The notes beneath the pieces were generated by a model. That model was not told the DNA's origin. It made no database searches and saw only the letters and a list, made by a program, of their open reading frames with translations. Of a stretch of DNA of 43,815 nucleotides, positions 8,263 to 16,235 are shown piece after piece. This stretch comes from Lentisphaeria bacterium (lineage in GTDB: Bacteria; Verrucomicrobiota; Lentisphaeria; Victivallales; Victivallaceae), in the NCBI GenBank assembly GCA_900768515.1, contig CAAGDG010000104.1, positions 1 through 43,815 of the forward strand. The letters are read 5' to 3'. Both the position numbers and the translations under genes were made by a program. How positions within the stretch are numbered: position 1 is the stretch's first letter; every line of letters starts with the position of its first letter.

Positions 8263-11200
8263 TCAGCCGCTTTTTCATCGAACGGCCCCGGTTTGCCTTC
8301 GTGATTTCGATTGTGATCACGATCGCCGGGCTGGTGGCGCTTTTCGCACTTCCGGTCACCCAGTATCCGAACATCACCCCGGGACAGGTCACGATCACCG
8401 CGACTTATCCCGGCGCCGACGCGAAGACGGTGCAGGAGACGGTGATCCAGCCGATCGAGGCGCAGGTCAACGGCGTCAAGAAAATGCTTTACATGTCCAG
8501 TACGGCCACCGACGCCGGAACCGGAACCATCACGGTGACGTTCGACATCGGCACCGACGGCGACTCCAACACGGTCAACACCCAGAACCGGGTCAACTGG
8601 GCTTCCGCGCAGCTTCCGGAGGAGGTCCGCCGCCAGAGCGTGATCGTCAAGGAGAAGTCGCCGAGCATGCTGCTGGTGATCGCACTCTATTCGCCGGATG
8701 GAAAGTTCGACAGCCTCTTTCTGAACAACTATGCGAGCATCTATCTCAAGGACGAACTCGCCCGGATTCCCGGCGTCGGCGAGGTGCAGATGCTCGGCGA
8801 ACTCAAATATTCGATGCGGATCTGGCTCAATCCGGACAGGCTCGCTTCGCTCAATATGACCGTCGACGAGGTGGTCGATGCGCTGAATCAGCAGAATGTT
8901 CAGGTTTCCGCCGGCGCCCTCGGGGACTCCCCCACCGGCGGCGACGGCGTCTTCCGCTATGCGTTGCAGACGCAGGGCCGGCTCTCCGAGGCGAAGGAGT
9001 TTGAAGAGATCGTGGTCCGCGCCACTTCACGCGGGGAACAGGTCAAGCTCCGCGACATCGCCCGGGTGGAGCTTGGCGCCGAAAATTACGCTTCGACCGG
9101 CAGTTACAACGGCCGCCCCGCCGCGTTGATGGCGGTCTATCAGCTCAACGACGCCAACGGACTCGAGATCGCCGAAGCCTGCAGCCGCCGGCTCGACGAA
9201 TTGAAGGCCAACTTCCCCGCCGGGATCGACTACGCGGTGCCGTTCGACACGACCACTTTCATCTCTGCTTCGATCGAAGAGGTCGCGGTCACGCTGATCG
9301 AGGCGGTGCTTCTGGTGATCCTGATCACCTATCTGTTTTTGCAGGACTGGCGGTCGACGCTGGTGCCGACGCTGGCGATTCCGGTGTCGCTGATCGGCAC
9401 GTTCGCGGTGCTGCTGGCGATCGGATATTCGATCAACCTGATCACGCTCTTCGGCCTGATTCTGGCGATTGGCATCGTGGTCGACGACGCGATCGTGGTG
9501 ATCGAAAACGTGAACCGGCTGATGGAGGAGGGGCTCGATCCGAAGAGCGCCGCCATCCGGTCGATGGAGGAGGTGACCGGTCCGGTGATCGCGACGACCG
9601 CGGTGCTGCTGGCGATGTTTGTTCCGGTCTGTTTCCTGCCCGGCATCACCGGCGAGATGTACCGGCAGTTCGGGATCACGATTTCGGTGGCGGTGCTGAT
9701 TTCGAGCATCAACGCGCTGACGCTCTCGCCGGCGTTGAGTTCGATTCTGCTGCGCCGGGTCGATCCGTCGCGGCGCAAGTTCATCGGATTCCGGCTCTTC
9801 AACCGCGGATTCGACTGGATGACCGGGTGCTATACGGGGATGGTTCGCTTCATCGTGAAGCGGGCGCTGCTGATGCTGACGATTTTCGCGGTGCTGATCT
9901 TCGGATGCTGGTGGCTCTATTCGCACATTCCGACCGGATTCATTCCGGACGAGGATCAGGGCAAACTTTTCGTGAACATCCAGCTGCCCGACGCCGCGTC
10001 GCTCGACCGGACCCAGGCTCTGGTCGACCGCCTGATTCCCGAAGTCCTGAAGGTTGACGGGGTGGTCGACGTGATGGGCGTGCCCGGCTACAGCATTCTG
10101 ACCGGCGCTCAGGCGTCGAACAACGCGATGCTGCTGGTTTCGCTGGCCCCCTGGAAGGAGCGGAACACGCCGGAACTTTCCCAGACCGCCATCCAGCGGA
10201 AGCTCTCCGCGATCTTCGACCGGGAGCCGGGGGCCGCGGTTTCGGTTTTCGGGCTGCCGTCGATTCAGGGAATCGGAACCACCGGCGGATTTTCTTTTGT
10301 CGTGGAAGATACCTCCGGCACCTATCCGGAGCGGCTGGAGGCGGCGCTCGACAAGCTGGTCGCGGCGGCGGTCAAAGACCCGGCCATCGCGTACGCCTAT
10401 ACCACATTCCGGTCCACGGTTCCGCAGGTGTTTCTGAAAATCGACCGCGAAAAGGCGCTCAAACTGGGGGTGCCGATTTCCAGCATCAATACTGCGCTCA
10501 AGGGGTTGACCGGATACACCTATGTCAACGACTTCAACAAGTTCGGAAAGGTCTACAAGGTGGAGATCCAGGCGGATGCGATGTACCGGGGGGATGTCTC
10601 GGATGTCCGGCGGATTTTTGTCCGCAACAACGAGGGGCGGATGGTGCCGCTCGGCACGCTGGTCGAGGTCAAACGGCGTCTGGCGCCGCAGTATCTGAAC
10701 CGGTTCAACATGTACTCCTCCGCAACGGTCAACGGCGCGAACGCCCCCGGCTTCAGTTCCGGACAGGCGATGGCCGCGATGGAACGGATCGCGAAGGAGA
10801 CGCTTCCGGAAGGGATGAAGTTTGAGTGGAGCGACATGTCCTATCAGGAGAAGGTCGCCGCGGCTCCGATCCGGATCGGCGGATTTTCAGTCGGCATGAC
10901 CGCGATCATTTTCTCACTGGCGCTGCTTTTCATGTATCTCTTTCTGGTGGCGCAGTATGAGAGCTGGATGATTCCGGTGGCGGTGCTGCTCTCGGTGCCG
11001 GTGGCGCTTTTCGGCTCCCTGGTGTTTCTCTGGTTCGGCGGCGTGGACAACAACATCTATACGCAGGTCGGCTTCGTGCTGCTCTTCGGTCTCGCCTGCA
11101 AGACGGCGATTCTGATCGTCGAATTTGCGAAACACAACCATGAAAACGGAAAAAACATCTTTGATGCGGCACTTTACGCGGCCCGGCTCCGGTTTCGCGC

Positions 11201-11405
11201 GGTGCTGATGACGGCGGTTTCCTTCATCCTCGGCGTGCTGCCGCTGGTGACGGCGACCGGCGCCGGCGCCTCCAGCCGGGTTTCGCTCGGAACCGCCGTT
11301 TTCGGCGGAATGCTGGTTGCTGCGATCGGCGGAACGCTGCTGGTGCCGATGTTTTATGCGGTGGTTCAGCATCTGATTGACCGCTTCAAGGCGCCCCGTT
11401 CCTGA
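8259..11405 (+). CDS. RND-family multidrug efflux permease (AcrB/HAE1 type)
   Basis: This 1048-residue inner-membrane proton-driven pump of the hydrophobe/amphiphile efflux-1 family has full family length. The N-terminus MISRFFIERPRFAFVISIV is classic. The transmembrane proton-relay motif GIVVDDAIVVIENV (about residues 404-417) retains both Asp residues, and the second half repeats the fold, with GLACKTAILIVEFAK in the equivalent place. Two large periplasmic loops hold the porter domain. No TolC-like outer-membrane factor is encoded here: transcription appears to stop shortly after the gene, so the channel must come from elsewhere. The operon contains no dedicated local repressor; the TetR at 12885 lies beyond a terminator and another transcription unit. 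Drug, bile-salt or metabolite export are all possible. Confidence 0.96.
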   Translation: MISRFFIERPRFAFVISIVITIAGLVALFALPVTQYPNITPGQVTITATYPGADAKTVQETVIQPIEAQVNGVKKMLYMSSTATDAGTGTITVTFDIGTDGDSNTVNTQNRVNWASAQLPEEVRRQSVIVKEKSPSMLLVIALYSPDGKFDSLFLNNYASIYLKDELARIPGVGEVQMLGELKYSMRIWLNPDRLASLNMTVDEVVDALNQQNVQVSAGALGDSPTGGDGVFRYALQTQGRLSEAKEFEEIVVRATSRGEQVKLRDIARVELGAENYASTGSYNGRPAALMAVYQLNDANGLEIAEACSRRLDELKANFPAGIDYAVPFDTTTFISASIEEVAVTLIEAVLLVILITYLFLQDWRSTLVPTLAIPVSLIGTFAVLLAIGYSINLITLFGLILAIGIVVDDAIVVIENVNRLMEEGLDPKSAAIRSMEEVTGPVIATTAVLLAMFVPVCFLPGITGEMYRQFGITISVAVLISSINALTLSPALSSILLRRVDPSRRKFIGFRLFNRGFDWMTGCYTGMVRFIVKRALLMLTIFAVLIFGCWWLYSHIPTGFIPDEDQGKLFVNIQLPDAASLDRTQALVDRLIPEVLKVDGVVDVMGVPGYSILTGAQASNNAMLLVSLAPWKERNTPELSQTAIQRKLSAIFDREPGAAVSVFGLPSIQGIGTTGGFSFVVEDTSGTYPERLEAALDKLVAAAVKDPAIAYAYTTFRSTVPQVFLKIDREKALKLGVPISSINTALKGLTGYTYVNDFNKFGKVYKVEIQADAMYRGDVSDVRRIFVRNNEGRMVPLGTLVEVKRRLAPQYLNRFNMYSSATVNGANAPGFSSGQAMAAMERIAKETLPEGMKFEWSDMSYQEKVAAAPIRIGGFSVGMTAIIFSLALLFMYLFLVAQYESWMIPVAVLLSVPVALFGSLVFLWFGGVDNNIYTQVGFVLLFGLACKTAILIVEFAKHNHENGKNIFDAALYAARLRFRAVLMTAVSFILGVLPLVTATGAGASSRVSLGTAVFGGMLVAAIGGTLLVPMFYAVVQHLIDRFKAPRS

Positions 11406-11496
11406 TCCTGGCCCAGGAGGGGGAGGGCGTTGCGCCACCCTCTTCCGTCGGGGGGCGGAACTTGCGGTGGAGGGGAGCCGTGCGCATTGCGCGTCG

Positions 11497-11537
11497 GAGG
11501 CGATCTTTTTTCTTTTTTCCGGATCGCTTCGTTTTTT
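11497..11537 (+). terminator. Rho-independent terminator after the RND pump gene
   Basis: GAGGCGATC (11497-11505) pairs with GATCGCTTC (11522-11530), a 9-bp stem with one G-U pair, around a T-rich 16-nt loop; the stem is followed by G and T6 (11532-11537). The large U-rich loop is unusual. Between the pump stop and this stem (11406-11496) I see only GC-rich hairpin-prone sequence. Confidence 0.6.
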
Positions 11538-11640
11538 ATAAAATACTGAAAAATATTAATGAAATTTTTTTGCTGTGTCAAAATGCGCCGCGGGCTGCGT
11601 ATCCTAATTAATAAAAGAAAGGTGCAGAGCGGTTGCAGAT

Positions 11641-11961
11641 ATGAAAGACAAGCGAAAGAGTGGTCACCTTTCCTGTGTGGAGCTGGAAGAATTTCATTCG
11701 CGGGAAACCGGCGCCGGGGGAGATGCGCTGCGGGTCTGGTGTCATCTGCAAAGTTGCCGGAAGTGCCGGAAACGGGAGGAAAAACTGGTCCATGACGACC
11801 AGTTTCTGAAGCGGATCCGGTCGGTGTTTGTTCCGGAGCACACAAGCGCAATCGATCCGTTTCCGGCTTGTAAAAACGCCGAAGTGGGTCTATACTATGG
11901 AAATCACACAGAGAAAGGTTTCCATCATGTTGAAGCGTTCGACCATCAACCGCAGTATTGA
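11641..11961 (+). CDS. Small putative zinc-finger (zf-HC2/ZAS-like) protein
   Basis: The ORF encodes 106 residues. The segment CHLQSCRKCRK (about residues 34-44) contains H-x3-C-x2-C, the spacing of the zinc-binding motif of anti-sigma factors (ZAS/zf-HC2), preceded by LSCVELEEF with a further Cys about 23 residues earlier. There is no membrane helix, unlike many anti-sigma factors, and no sigma-factor gene is adjacent. The C-terminal 40 or so residues look unstructured, and the last 35 bases overlap the lyxose isomerase gene, whose promoter lies inside this ORF. The only purine-rich stretch upstream (GAAAGG, 11617-11622) is 18 bases from the ATG, a weak ribosome-binding site. I consider it a real but low-expressed gene. 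Its role is unknown. Confidence 0.5.
   Translation: MKDKRKSGHLSCVELEEFHSRETGAGGDALRVWCHLQSCRKCRKREEKLVHDDQFLKRIRSVFVPEHTSAIDPFPACKNAEVGLYYGNHTEKGFHHVEAFDHQPQY
11868..11896 (+). promoter_or_regulatory. Predicted promoter of the D-lyxose isomerase gene, inside the upstream ORF
   Basis: TTGTAA (11868-11873) and TATACT (11891-11896) are separated by exactly 17 bp, predicting a start near 11903 and a leader of about 24 nt containing GAGAAAGG (11911-11918) ahead of the ATG at 11927. It lies within the coding region of the small zinc-finger-like ORF. Confidence 0.6.
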
Positions 11962-12631
11962 AATTGCACAGAAGGTGTTTGCCGCCAACGGCCTCCGGCT
12001 TCCTGCCTTCGCCACCTGGAGCGTCGGGGAGTGGGATCGGCACGGCCATGACGCCGACGAGGTGCGCGACTGCATGCTGGGCTGGGACGTTACGGATTTC
12101 GGTTCCGGCGATTTCGAGCACATCGGGCGGACGCTTTTCACTCTGCGCAACGGCCGGCATGATGATCCGCGTTATCCGAAGAGTTATGCCGAGAAATTCA
12201 TTCTTGACCCGGAAGGACAGCGCGCTCCCGCGCACTTCCACCGCAGCAAGCGGGAAGACATCATCAACCGCGGCGGCGGGTTTATTGTACTGGAACTGAC
12301 CGCGTCCGATCCCGAGGGAAATCCCGCCGGCGGCACGCTGCAGGTCGCGATCGACGGGGTGGCGAAGACGATCGCCTCCGGTTCCCGGGTCAAACTCAAT
12401 CCCGGAGAAAGCATCTGCCTCGCGCCTCGAACCATCCATCAATTCTGGGGAGAGGGGGGCAACGGCATGGTGATTGACGGCGTCATGTACGGAGTCTCCG
12501 GCGAGGTCTCCAGCGTCTGCGACGACCGTTCCGACAACGTCTTCGTGTTCGGCGGCAACCGGTTCCCCGAACTGGAGGAGGATGAGCCGCGCCGCTACTA
12601 TCTCTGTCAGGAGTATCCCGCAGCGAAGTAA
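11927..12631 (+). CDS. D-lyxose (D-mannose) isomerase family sugar isomerase
   Basis: The 234-residue cupin-fold, metal-dependent isomerase resembles the D-lyxose ketol-isomerases, which interconvert D-lyxose with D-xylulose and often D-mannose with D-fructose. The metal-binding cupin motif is visible as PAHFHRSKREDIINRGGG (His, His, then Glu-Asp; about residues 103-120), with the second half LAPRTIHQFWGEGG (about 165-178). The length fits the family. I chose the ATG at 11927 rather than the upstream in-frame 11828 because it has GAGAAAGG nine bases before it and gives MLKRSTINRSIEIAQ, the usual N-terminus. It has its own promoter and is followed by a strong terminator, so it is probably monocistronic. 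The mannose-6-phosphate isomerase at 42732 could be a downstream partner in mannose metabolism. Confidence 0.88.
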   Translation: MLKRSTINRSIEIAQKVFAANGLRLPAFATWSVGEWDRHGHDADEVRDCMLGWDVTDFGSGDFEHIGRTLFTLRNGRHDDPRYPKSYAEKFILDPEGQRAPAHFHRSKREDIINRGGGFIVLELTASDPEGNPAGGTLQVAIDGVAKTIASGSRVKLNPGESICLAPRTIHQFWGEGGNGMVIDGVMYGVSGEVSSVCDDRSDNVFVFGGNRFPELEEDEPRRYYLCQEYPAAK

Positions 12632-12652
12632 CGACCCCCGGGGGCGTCTGTC

Positions 12653-12680
12653 ACGGCCGGGAAGTTCCCCGGCCGTTTTT
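12653..12680 (+). terminator. Rho-independent terminator after the lyxose isomerase gene
   Basis: ACGGCCGG (12653-12660) and CCGGCCGT (12669-12676) form a perfect 8-bp stem, extendable by a G-C pair, followed by T5 (12676-12680). The remaining 12681-12821 sequence before the tetR promoter holds no gene I can support. Confidence 0.85.
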
Positions 12681-12821
12681 CGTCTGCAGGAAAGATTTGC
12701 CTGGTTTCTCCTGTTTCCCGGGGAGCTTGCCCTCTGCCCGCGAGCCGGCCGGAGCGTCGCTTTCACGCCGCCGTGAGCGGTCTGACGTTTGCCTGTTTTT
12801 TCTCTTTTTTTCGATTGGCGC

Positions 12822-12849
12822 TTGATTTTTCTTCTCCGGCGCTTATATT
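12822..12849 (+). promoter_or_regulatory. Predicted promoter of the tetR-ferredoxin-hcp operon
   Basis: TTGATT (12822-12827) and TATATT (12844-12849) are 16 bp apart. The -10 abuts the palindromic operator at 12848-12871, so a repressor bound there would cover the transcription start (about 12856). Confidence 0.6.
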
Positions 12850-12871
12850 GTTAGTGAATGATAACTAACAA
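12848..12871. promoter_or_regulatory. Palindromic operator, probable autoregulatory TetR site
   Basis: TTGTTAGT (12848-12855) and ACTAACAA (12864-12871) are perfect 8-bp inverted arms separated by 8 bp (GAATGATA), 24 bp overall. It overlaps the -10 and the predicted start and ends 13 bp before the tetR start codon, the classic arrangement for an autoregulated TetR-family repressor. Confidence 0.75.
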
Positions 12872-12884
12872 TGCGGAGGCCGTC

Positions 12885-13487
12885 ATGGAAAGAAAGTTGA
12901 CTGCCCGCCAGAATGAGATCGTCGAGGCCGCGTTGCGGTTGACGGCGGAAGGGGGGCTCGGGAATCTGACCATCCGGAATCTGGGGGAAGCTCTGGGGAT
13001 TTCGGAACCGGCGATCTACCGTCATTTCCGCAACAAGTCGGAGATTGTCCGGAGCATGATCGAACGGTTTGACCGGGCGGTTCCGGTCGGTCGGAAAGAG
13101 CTTCGGGGATTGGAAGCCGTTGCGGACTTTGTGCGGGACCGGATCGAACAGGCCGTGGAACAGCCCTCGCTGGCACGGGTGATGTTCGCCGAGGAGCTGT
13201 TCATGGGCGATCCGGAGTTTGCGGAGATGCTGCTCGAGATGATGCACCGGCACCGGGCCGGATTGCGGAAGCATTTTGAGGAGGCGCGCCAGGCGGGCGA
13301 GATCCGGAGGGAGATTCCGGAAAACACGCTTTTCCGGATGGTGTTCGGTCCGGTCCGGCTGCTGGTCCGCCAGTGGGGGATGAGCAACGGCGCATTCGAT
13401 CTTCGCGCCGAGGCGGAAACGTTGTTGGAGACGCTCCGGTCCGTTTTGCGCGAACCGGAACAAACCGGTGATGAGTGCCGCAATTGA
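12885..13487 (+). CDS. TetR/AcrR-family transcriptional regulator
   Basis: The 200-residue one-component regulator has the TetR helix-turn-helix LTIRNLGEALGISEPAIYRHFRNKSEI (about residues 28-54; key features are the LGISEPAIYRHF recognition helix region) and an all-helical C-terminal ligand-binding and dimerisation domain. The ORF is open from 12858, but that ATG lies inside the palindromic operator; the ATG at 12885 with GGAGG five bases upstream gives the natural N-terminus. It is followed closely by a ferredoxin gene and hcp, so it probably represses its own operon and senses something related to nitrosative or redox stress. Which ligand it senses cannot be told: the C-terminal domain has no conspicuous Cys cluster, arguing against a simple thiol or Fe-S sensor. 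Confidence 0.93.
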   Translation: MERKLTARQNEIVEAALRLTAEGGLGNLTIRNLGEALGISEPAIYRHFRNKSEIVRSMIERFDRAVPVGRKELRGLEAVADFVRDRIEQAVEQPSLARVMFAEELFMGDPEFAEMLLEMMHRHRAGLRKHFEEARQAGEIRREIPENTLFRMVFGPVRLLVRQWGMSNGAFDLRAEAETLLETLRSVLREPEQTGDECRN

Positions 13488-13508
13488 TTGCGGGAGAGGA
13501 GGTTTTTT

Positions 13509-14321
13509 ATGAAACGGAAAATTATTGAGATCGATGAGAAGAAGTGTAACGGATGCGGTCTCTGCATCCCGAACTGTCCCGAGGGGGCGCTGCAGCTGAT
13601 CGACGGCAAGGCGCGGCTGGTCAGCGACCTCTTCTGCGACGGACTCGGCGCCTGCATCGGAGAGTGTCCGGAAGGGGCGATCCGTGTGGTCGAGCGGGAG
13701 GCCGAACCGTATGACGAGCGGCGGGTGATGGAGACGATTGTCCGGCAGGGTAGCAACACGATCCGGGCGCATCTCAAGCATCTGAAAGATCATGGGGAGT
13801 TCCGGCTGCTGGAAATTGCGACCGCCTTCCTCAAGGAGCGCGGCATACCGGTCCCGGAACCGGATGCGCCGGGGAAACTTCCCTGCGGCTGTCCCGGAAC
13901 GCTGGCGAAGAAGTTCGAGCGGCATCCGGAGGCGGAAGCCCCGGCCGGCGGCGGTTCCGCGCTGCGTCAGTGGCCGGTCCAGCTGAAGCTGTTGAATCCG
14001 GCCGCGGAATACTTCGACGGAGCCGACCTGCTGATTTCGGCGGACTGCGTTGCCCACGCTTTCGGCAGTTTCCACCGGGATCTCCTTGCCGGCCGGATTC
14101 TGATCGTCTTCTGTCCGAAGCTGGACGGCGACCTGGAACCCTACGTGGAGAAACTGGCGGAGATCTTCCGCCGGCATGAGATCCGCTCCGTGACTGTCGC
14201 CCGGATGGAGGTCCCCTGCTGCGGCGGAACCGTCGCCGTGGTCGAGAAGGCGCTGGAACGCGCCGGTAAAAAGCTCAAAGTTGATGTGAAGATCGTCGGA
14301 ATCGCCGGGGATCTGCAATAA
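13509..14321 (+). CDS. 4Fe-4S ferredoxin-like protein of the hcp operon
   Basis: The 270-residue protein has an N-terminal ferredoxin region with CNGCGLCIPNCPEGAL (about residues 14-29), a full C-x2-C-x2-C-x3-CP cluster motif, and a second block CDGLGACIGECPEGAI (about 46-61). A long C-terminal part has further Cys motifs: KLPCGCPG, ISADCVAHAF, IVFCPK and VPCCGGTV. Proteins of this build commonly sit beside hcp, and the likely role is electron donation to Hcp. The start is the ATG at 13509, preceded by GGGAGAGGAGG seven bases away; the in-frame TTG at 13488 lies upstream of that site. It is 21 bp after tetR and 20 bp before hcp, clearly one operon. Confidence 0.9.
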   Translation: MKRKIIEIDEKKCNGCGLCIPNCPEGALQLIDGKARLVSDLFCDGLGACIGECPEGAIRVVEREAEPYDERRVMETIVRQGSNTIRAHLKHLKDHGEFRLLEIATAFLKERGIPVPEPDAPGKLPCGCPGTLAKKFERHPEAEAPAGGGSALRQWPVQLKLLNPAAEYFDGADLLISADCVAHAFGSFHRDLLAGRILIVFCPKLDGDLEPYVEKLAEIFRRHEIRSVTVARMEVPCCGGTVAVVEKALERAGKKLKVDVKIVGIAGDLQ

Positions 14322-14341
14322 ATCACAATCAGGAGGAGAAG

Positions 14342-15889
14342 ATGATGGCAGAGTCGATGTTCTGTTTCCAGTGCCAGGAGGCGAAAGGAAATTGCGGCTG
14401 TACCACGGGCGGCGTCTGCGGCAAACGGCCGGAGACCGCCAATCGGATGGATGAACTGATTCGTCAGTTGAAAATTCTTGCGTTGAGCCGGAAACCGGAC
14501 CGGGCGCTGGGGCGGTTCACTGTCGAGTCCCTCTTCATGACCATCACCAATGCGAACTTCGACGAGGCGAGGATCGCGGCCCGGCTGGAACAGGCGAGGT
14601 CCCTGAGCGGAGTTTCCGACGCCGCGGCGCCGCTCGGGGTGCTCTCCTGCGACGACGAGGAGATCCGTTCGTTGCGGGAACTGCTGACTTACGGCCTCAA
14701 GGGAATCGCGGCCTACGCGGTCCATGCCGCCGCGCTGGGGAAAGAGGATGACGCCGTCTATGAATTCGTGTTCAAGGCGCTCGCCTCCACGGCGCGGGAA
14801 CTTCCGGCCGGAGAGCTGACCGCTCTCGTCCTCGAATGCGGCGACGTCGCGGTCCGGGTCATGGCGCTGCTCGACTCCGCCAACACCGGAGCTTATGGAA
14901 AACCGCGGATCACCCGGGTCAAAACCGGAGTCGGCACCCGTCCGGGCATTCTGGTTTCCGGTCACGACCTCCGGGACCTCAAAGAGCTGCTCGAACAGAG
15001 CCGGGAGGCCGGTATCGACATCTACACCCACAGCGAAATGCTGCCGGCGCACTACTATCCGGAACTGAAAAAATATCCGCATCTCTATGGAAATTACGGA
15101 AACGCCTGGCACCGGCAGAACATTGAATTTGCGTCGTTCAACGGTCCGATTCTGATGACCACCAACTGCATTACTCCGGTGCAGGAGAGCTATCGGAACC
15201 GGATCTTCACCACCGGCATGGCCGGCTATCCGGGTGTGCCGCACATCGCCGACCGCGCGGATGGAAAACCGAAGGATTTTTCCGCAATCATCGAACTGGC
15301 GAAGCAGTGTCCGCCTCCGACCGCGATTGAGGATGGCGAAATTGTCGGCGGCTTCGCCCATGACCAGGTGCTGGAACTGGCCGATAAAATCGTCGCCGCG
15401 GTCAAGTCCGGGGCGATCCGGCGTTTTGTGGTCATGGCCGGTTGCGACGGGCGGCACCGGACACGGGAGTATTTTACCGAAGTCGCTTCCAAACTCCCCC
15501 CGGACGCCGTGATCCTGACCGCCGGCTGCGCGAAATACCGTTACAACAAACTTCCGCTCGGCGATATCGGGGGGATTCCCCGTGTCCTGGACGCCGGTCA
15601 GTGCAACGACTCCTACAGTTTGGCGCTCATCGCGCTGAAGCTCAAGGAGGTGTTCGGACTTGACGACGTGAACAAGCTCCCGATCTCATTCGACATCGCC
15701 TGGTATGAGCAGAAGGCGGTGGCGGTGCTGCTTGCGCTGCTGGCGCTCGGATTCAAAAACATCCGGCTCGGACCGACGCTTCCGGCATTCCTCTCTCCCG
15801 GAGTCGCCAAAATTCTTACGGAATCCTTCGGCATCCGGCCGATCGGAGAAGCCGGGGCCGATGTCGCTTCCATGATGGAAGGCAGATGA
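14342..15889 (+). CDS. hcp: Hybrid cluster protein (hydroxylamine reductase / NO reductase)
   Basis: The 515-residue cytoplasmic Hcp contains the hybrid [4Fe-2S-2O] cluster and a [4Fe-4S] cluster. Hcp is known as a hydroxylamine reductase in vitro and as a high-affinity NO reductase and S-nitrosylase in E. coli. The N-terminal Fe-S motif is CFQCQEAKGNCGCTTGGVCG (Cys 8, 11, 18/20, 26). Hybrid-cluster ligand regions are recognisable as SGHDLRDL, THSEMLPAHYYPEL, NCITPVQESYRNRIFTTG, AGCDGRHRTREYFTE, TAGCAKYRYN and DAGQCNDSYS. AGGAGGAG sits just before the tandem ATGs at 14342 and 14345; either may be used. It is the last gene of the tetR operon. In an anaerobe it probably protects Fe-S enzymes, including the hydrogenases in this window, from NO or reactive nitrogen. 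Confidence 0.96.
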   Translation: MMAESMFCFQCQEAKGNCGCTTGGVCGKRPETANRMDELIRQLKILALSRKPDRALGRFTVESLFMTITNANFDEARIAARLEQARSLSGVSDAAAPLGVLSCDDEEIRSLRELLTYGLKGIAAYAVHAAALGKEDDAVYEFVFKALASTARELPAGELTALVLECGDVAVRVMALLDSANTGAYGKPRITRVKTGVGTRPGILVSGHDLRDLKELLEQSREAGIDIYTHSEMLPAHYYPELKKYPHLYGNYGNAWHRQNIEFASFNGPILMTTNCITPVQESYRNRIFTTGMAGYPGVPHIADRADGKPKDFSAIIELAKQCPPPTAIEDGEIVGGFAHDQVLELADKIVAAVKSGAIRRFVVMAGCDGRHRTREYFTEVASKLPPDAVILTAGCAKYRYNKLPLGDIGGIPRVLDAGQCNDSYSLALIALKLKEVFGLDDVNKLPISFDIAWYEQKAVAVLLALLALGFKNIRLGPTLPAFLSPGVAKILTESFGIRPIGEAGADVASMMEGR

Positions 15890-16235
15890 GCCGGCGATTG
15901 CCGTTTGCTGTGGCGGACGCTCCTCCTTCCCCCGGCAGAGGGGAGGGGGGAGCGTGCTCCTTTGCCCAGTCGTTTCCAAGGGGAGCGCCGCGGAGGTGAA
16001 GATCGGAACCGGGCGGAGAAAAGAGATGAAAGCGCCTTTCTCCTTGCCGCGCGAACTTCACCCCGGTTCCCGCTGCGGAAGGAAACTCAAAAAGATCCGA
16101 CTCTGAAATAGATAAAACCCGCGGCAGGGAGGAATCGGAATGGATCGTCATCGCCCGGCAGATGAAATTTCATTCCGCCGGCGGCATCGATGTTCCCGGT
16201 TCTGCCGCGGGTTCGTCAGATGGGGACGGAGGCAA
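15890..16235. other. Convergent intergenic region with two hairpin structures, no gene
   Basis: This 346-bp stretch lies between hcp and the minus-strand prepilin-like gene. It holds a C/G-rich stem-loop at 15917-15955 (ACGCTCC...GGAGCGT with CCTTCCCC/GGGGAGG inside, no T-tract) that may end the hcp transcript, and the large hairpin at 16112-16213. The short frames here have no ribosome-binding site and no recognisable protein. Confidence 0.7.
16112..16213 (-). terminator. Large hairpin terminator of the prepilin-like gene
   Basis: Arms AACCCGCGGCAG (16116-16127) and CTGCCGCGGGTT (16202-16213) are a perfect 12-bp inverted repeat enclosing 74 nt. The enclosed part is itself partly self-complementary around a 12-bp palindrome (ATGAAATTTCAT). 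Read on the minus strand, the stem is followed by TTTTATC. This is much larger than a normal terminator and may also serve the convergent hcp transcript. Confidence 0.6.

Noticed and set aside
7021..11405. The TetR at 12885 as the repressor of the RND pump
   Set aside because: A terminator, another transcription unit and a further terminator lie between; its operator is at its own promoter, and no copy of that palindrome precedes folD or the adaptor gene.
15917..15955. The C/G-rich stem-loop after hcp as a firm intrinsic terminator
   Set aside because: It lacks a T-tract; I list it only as a structure within the intergenic region.
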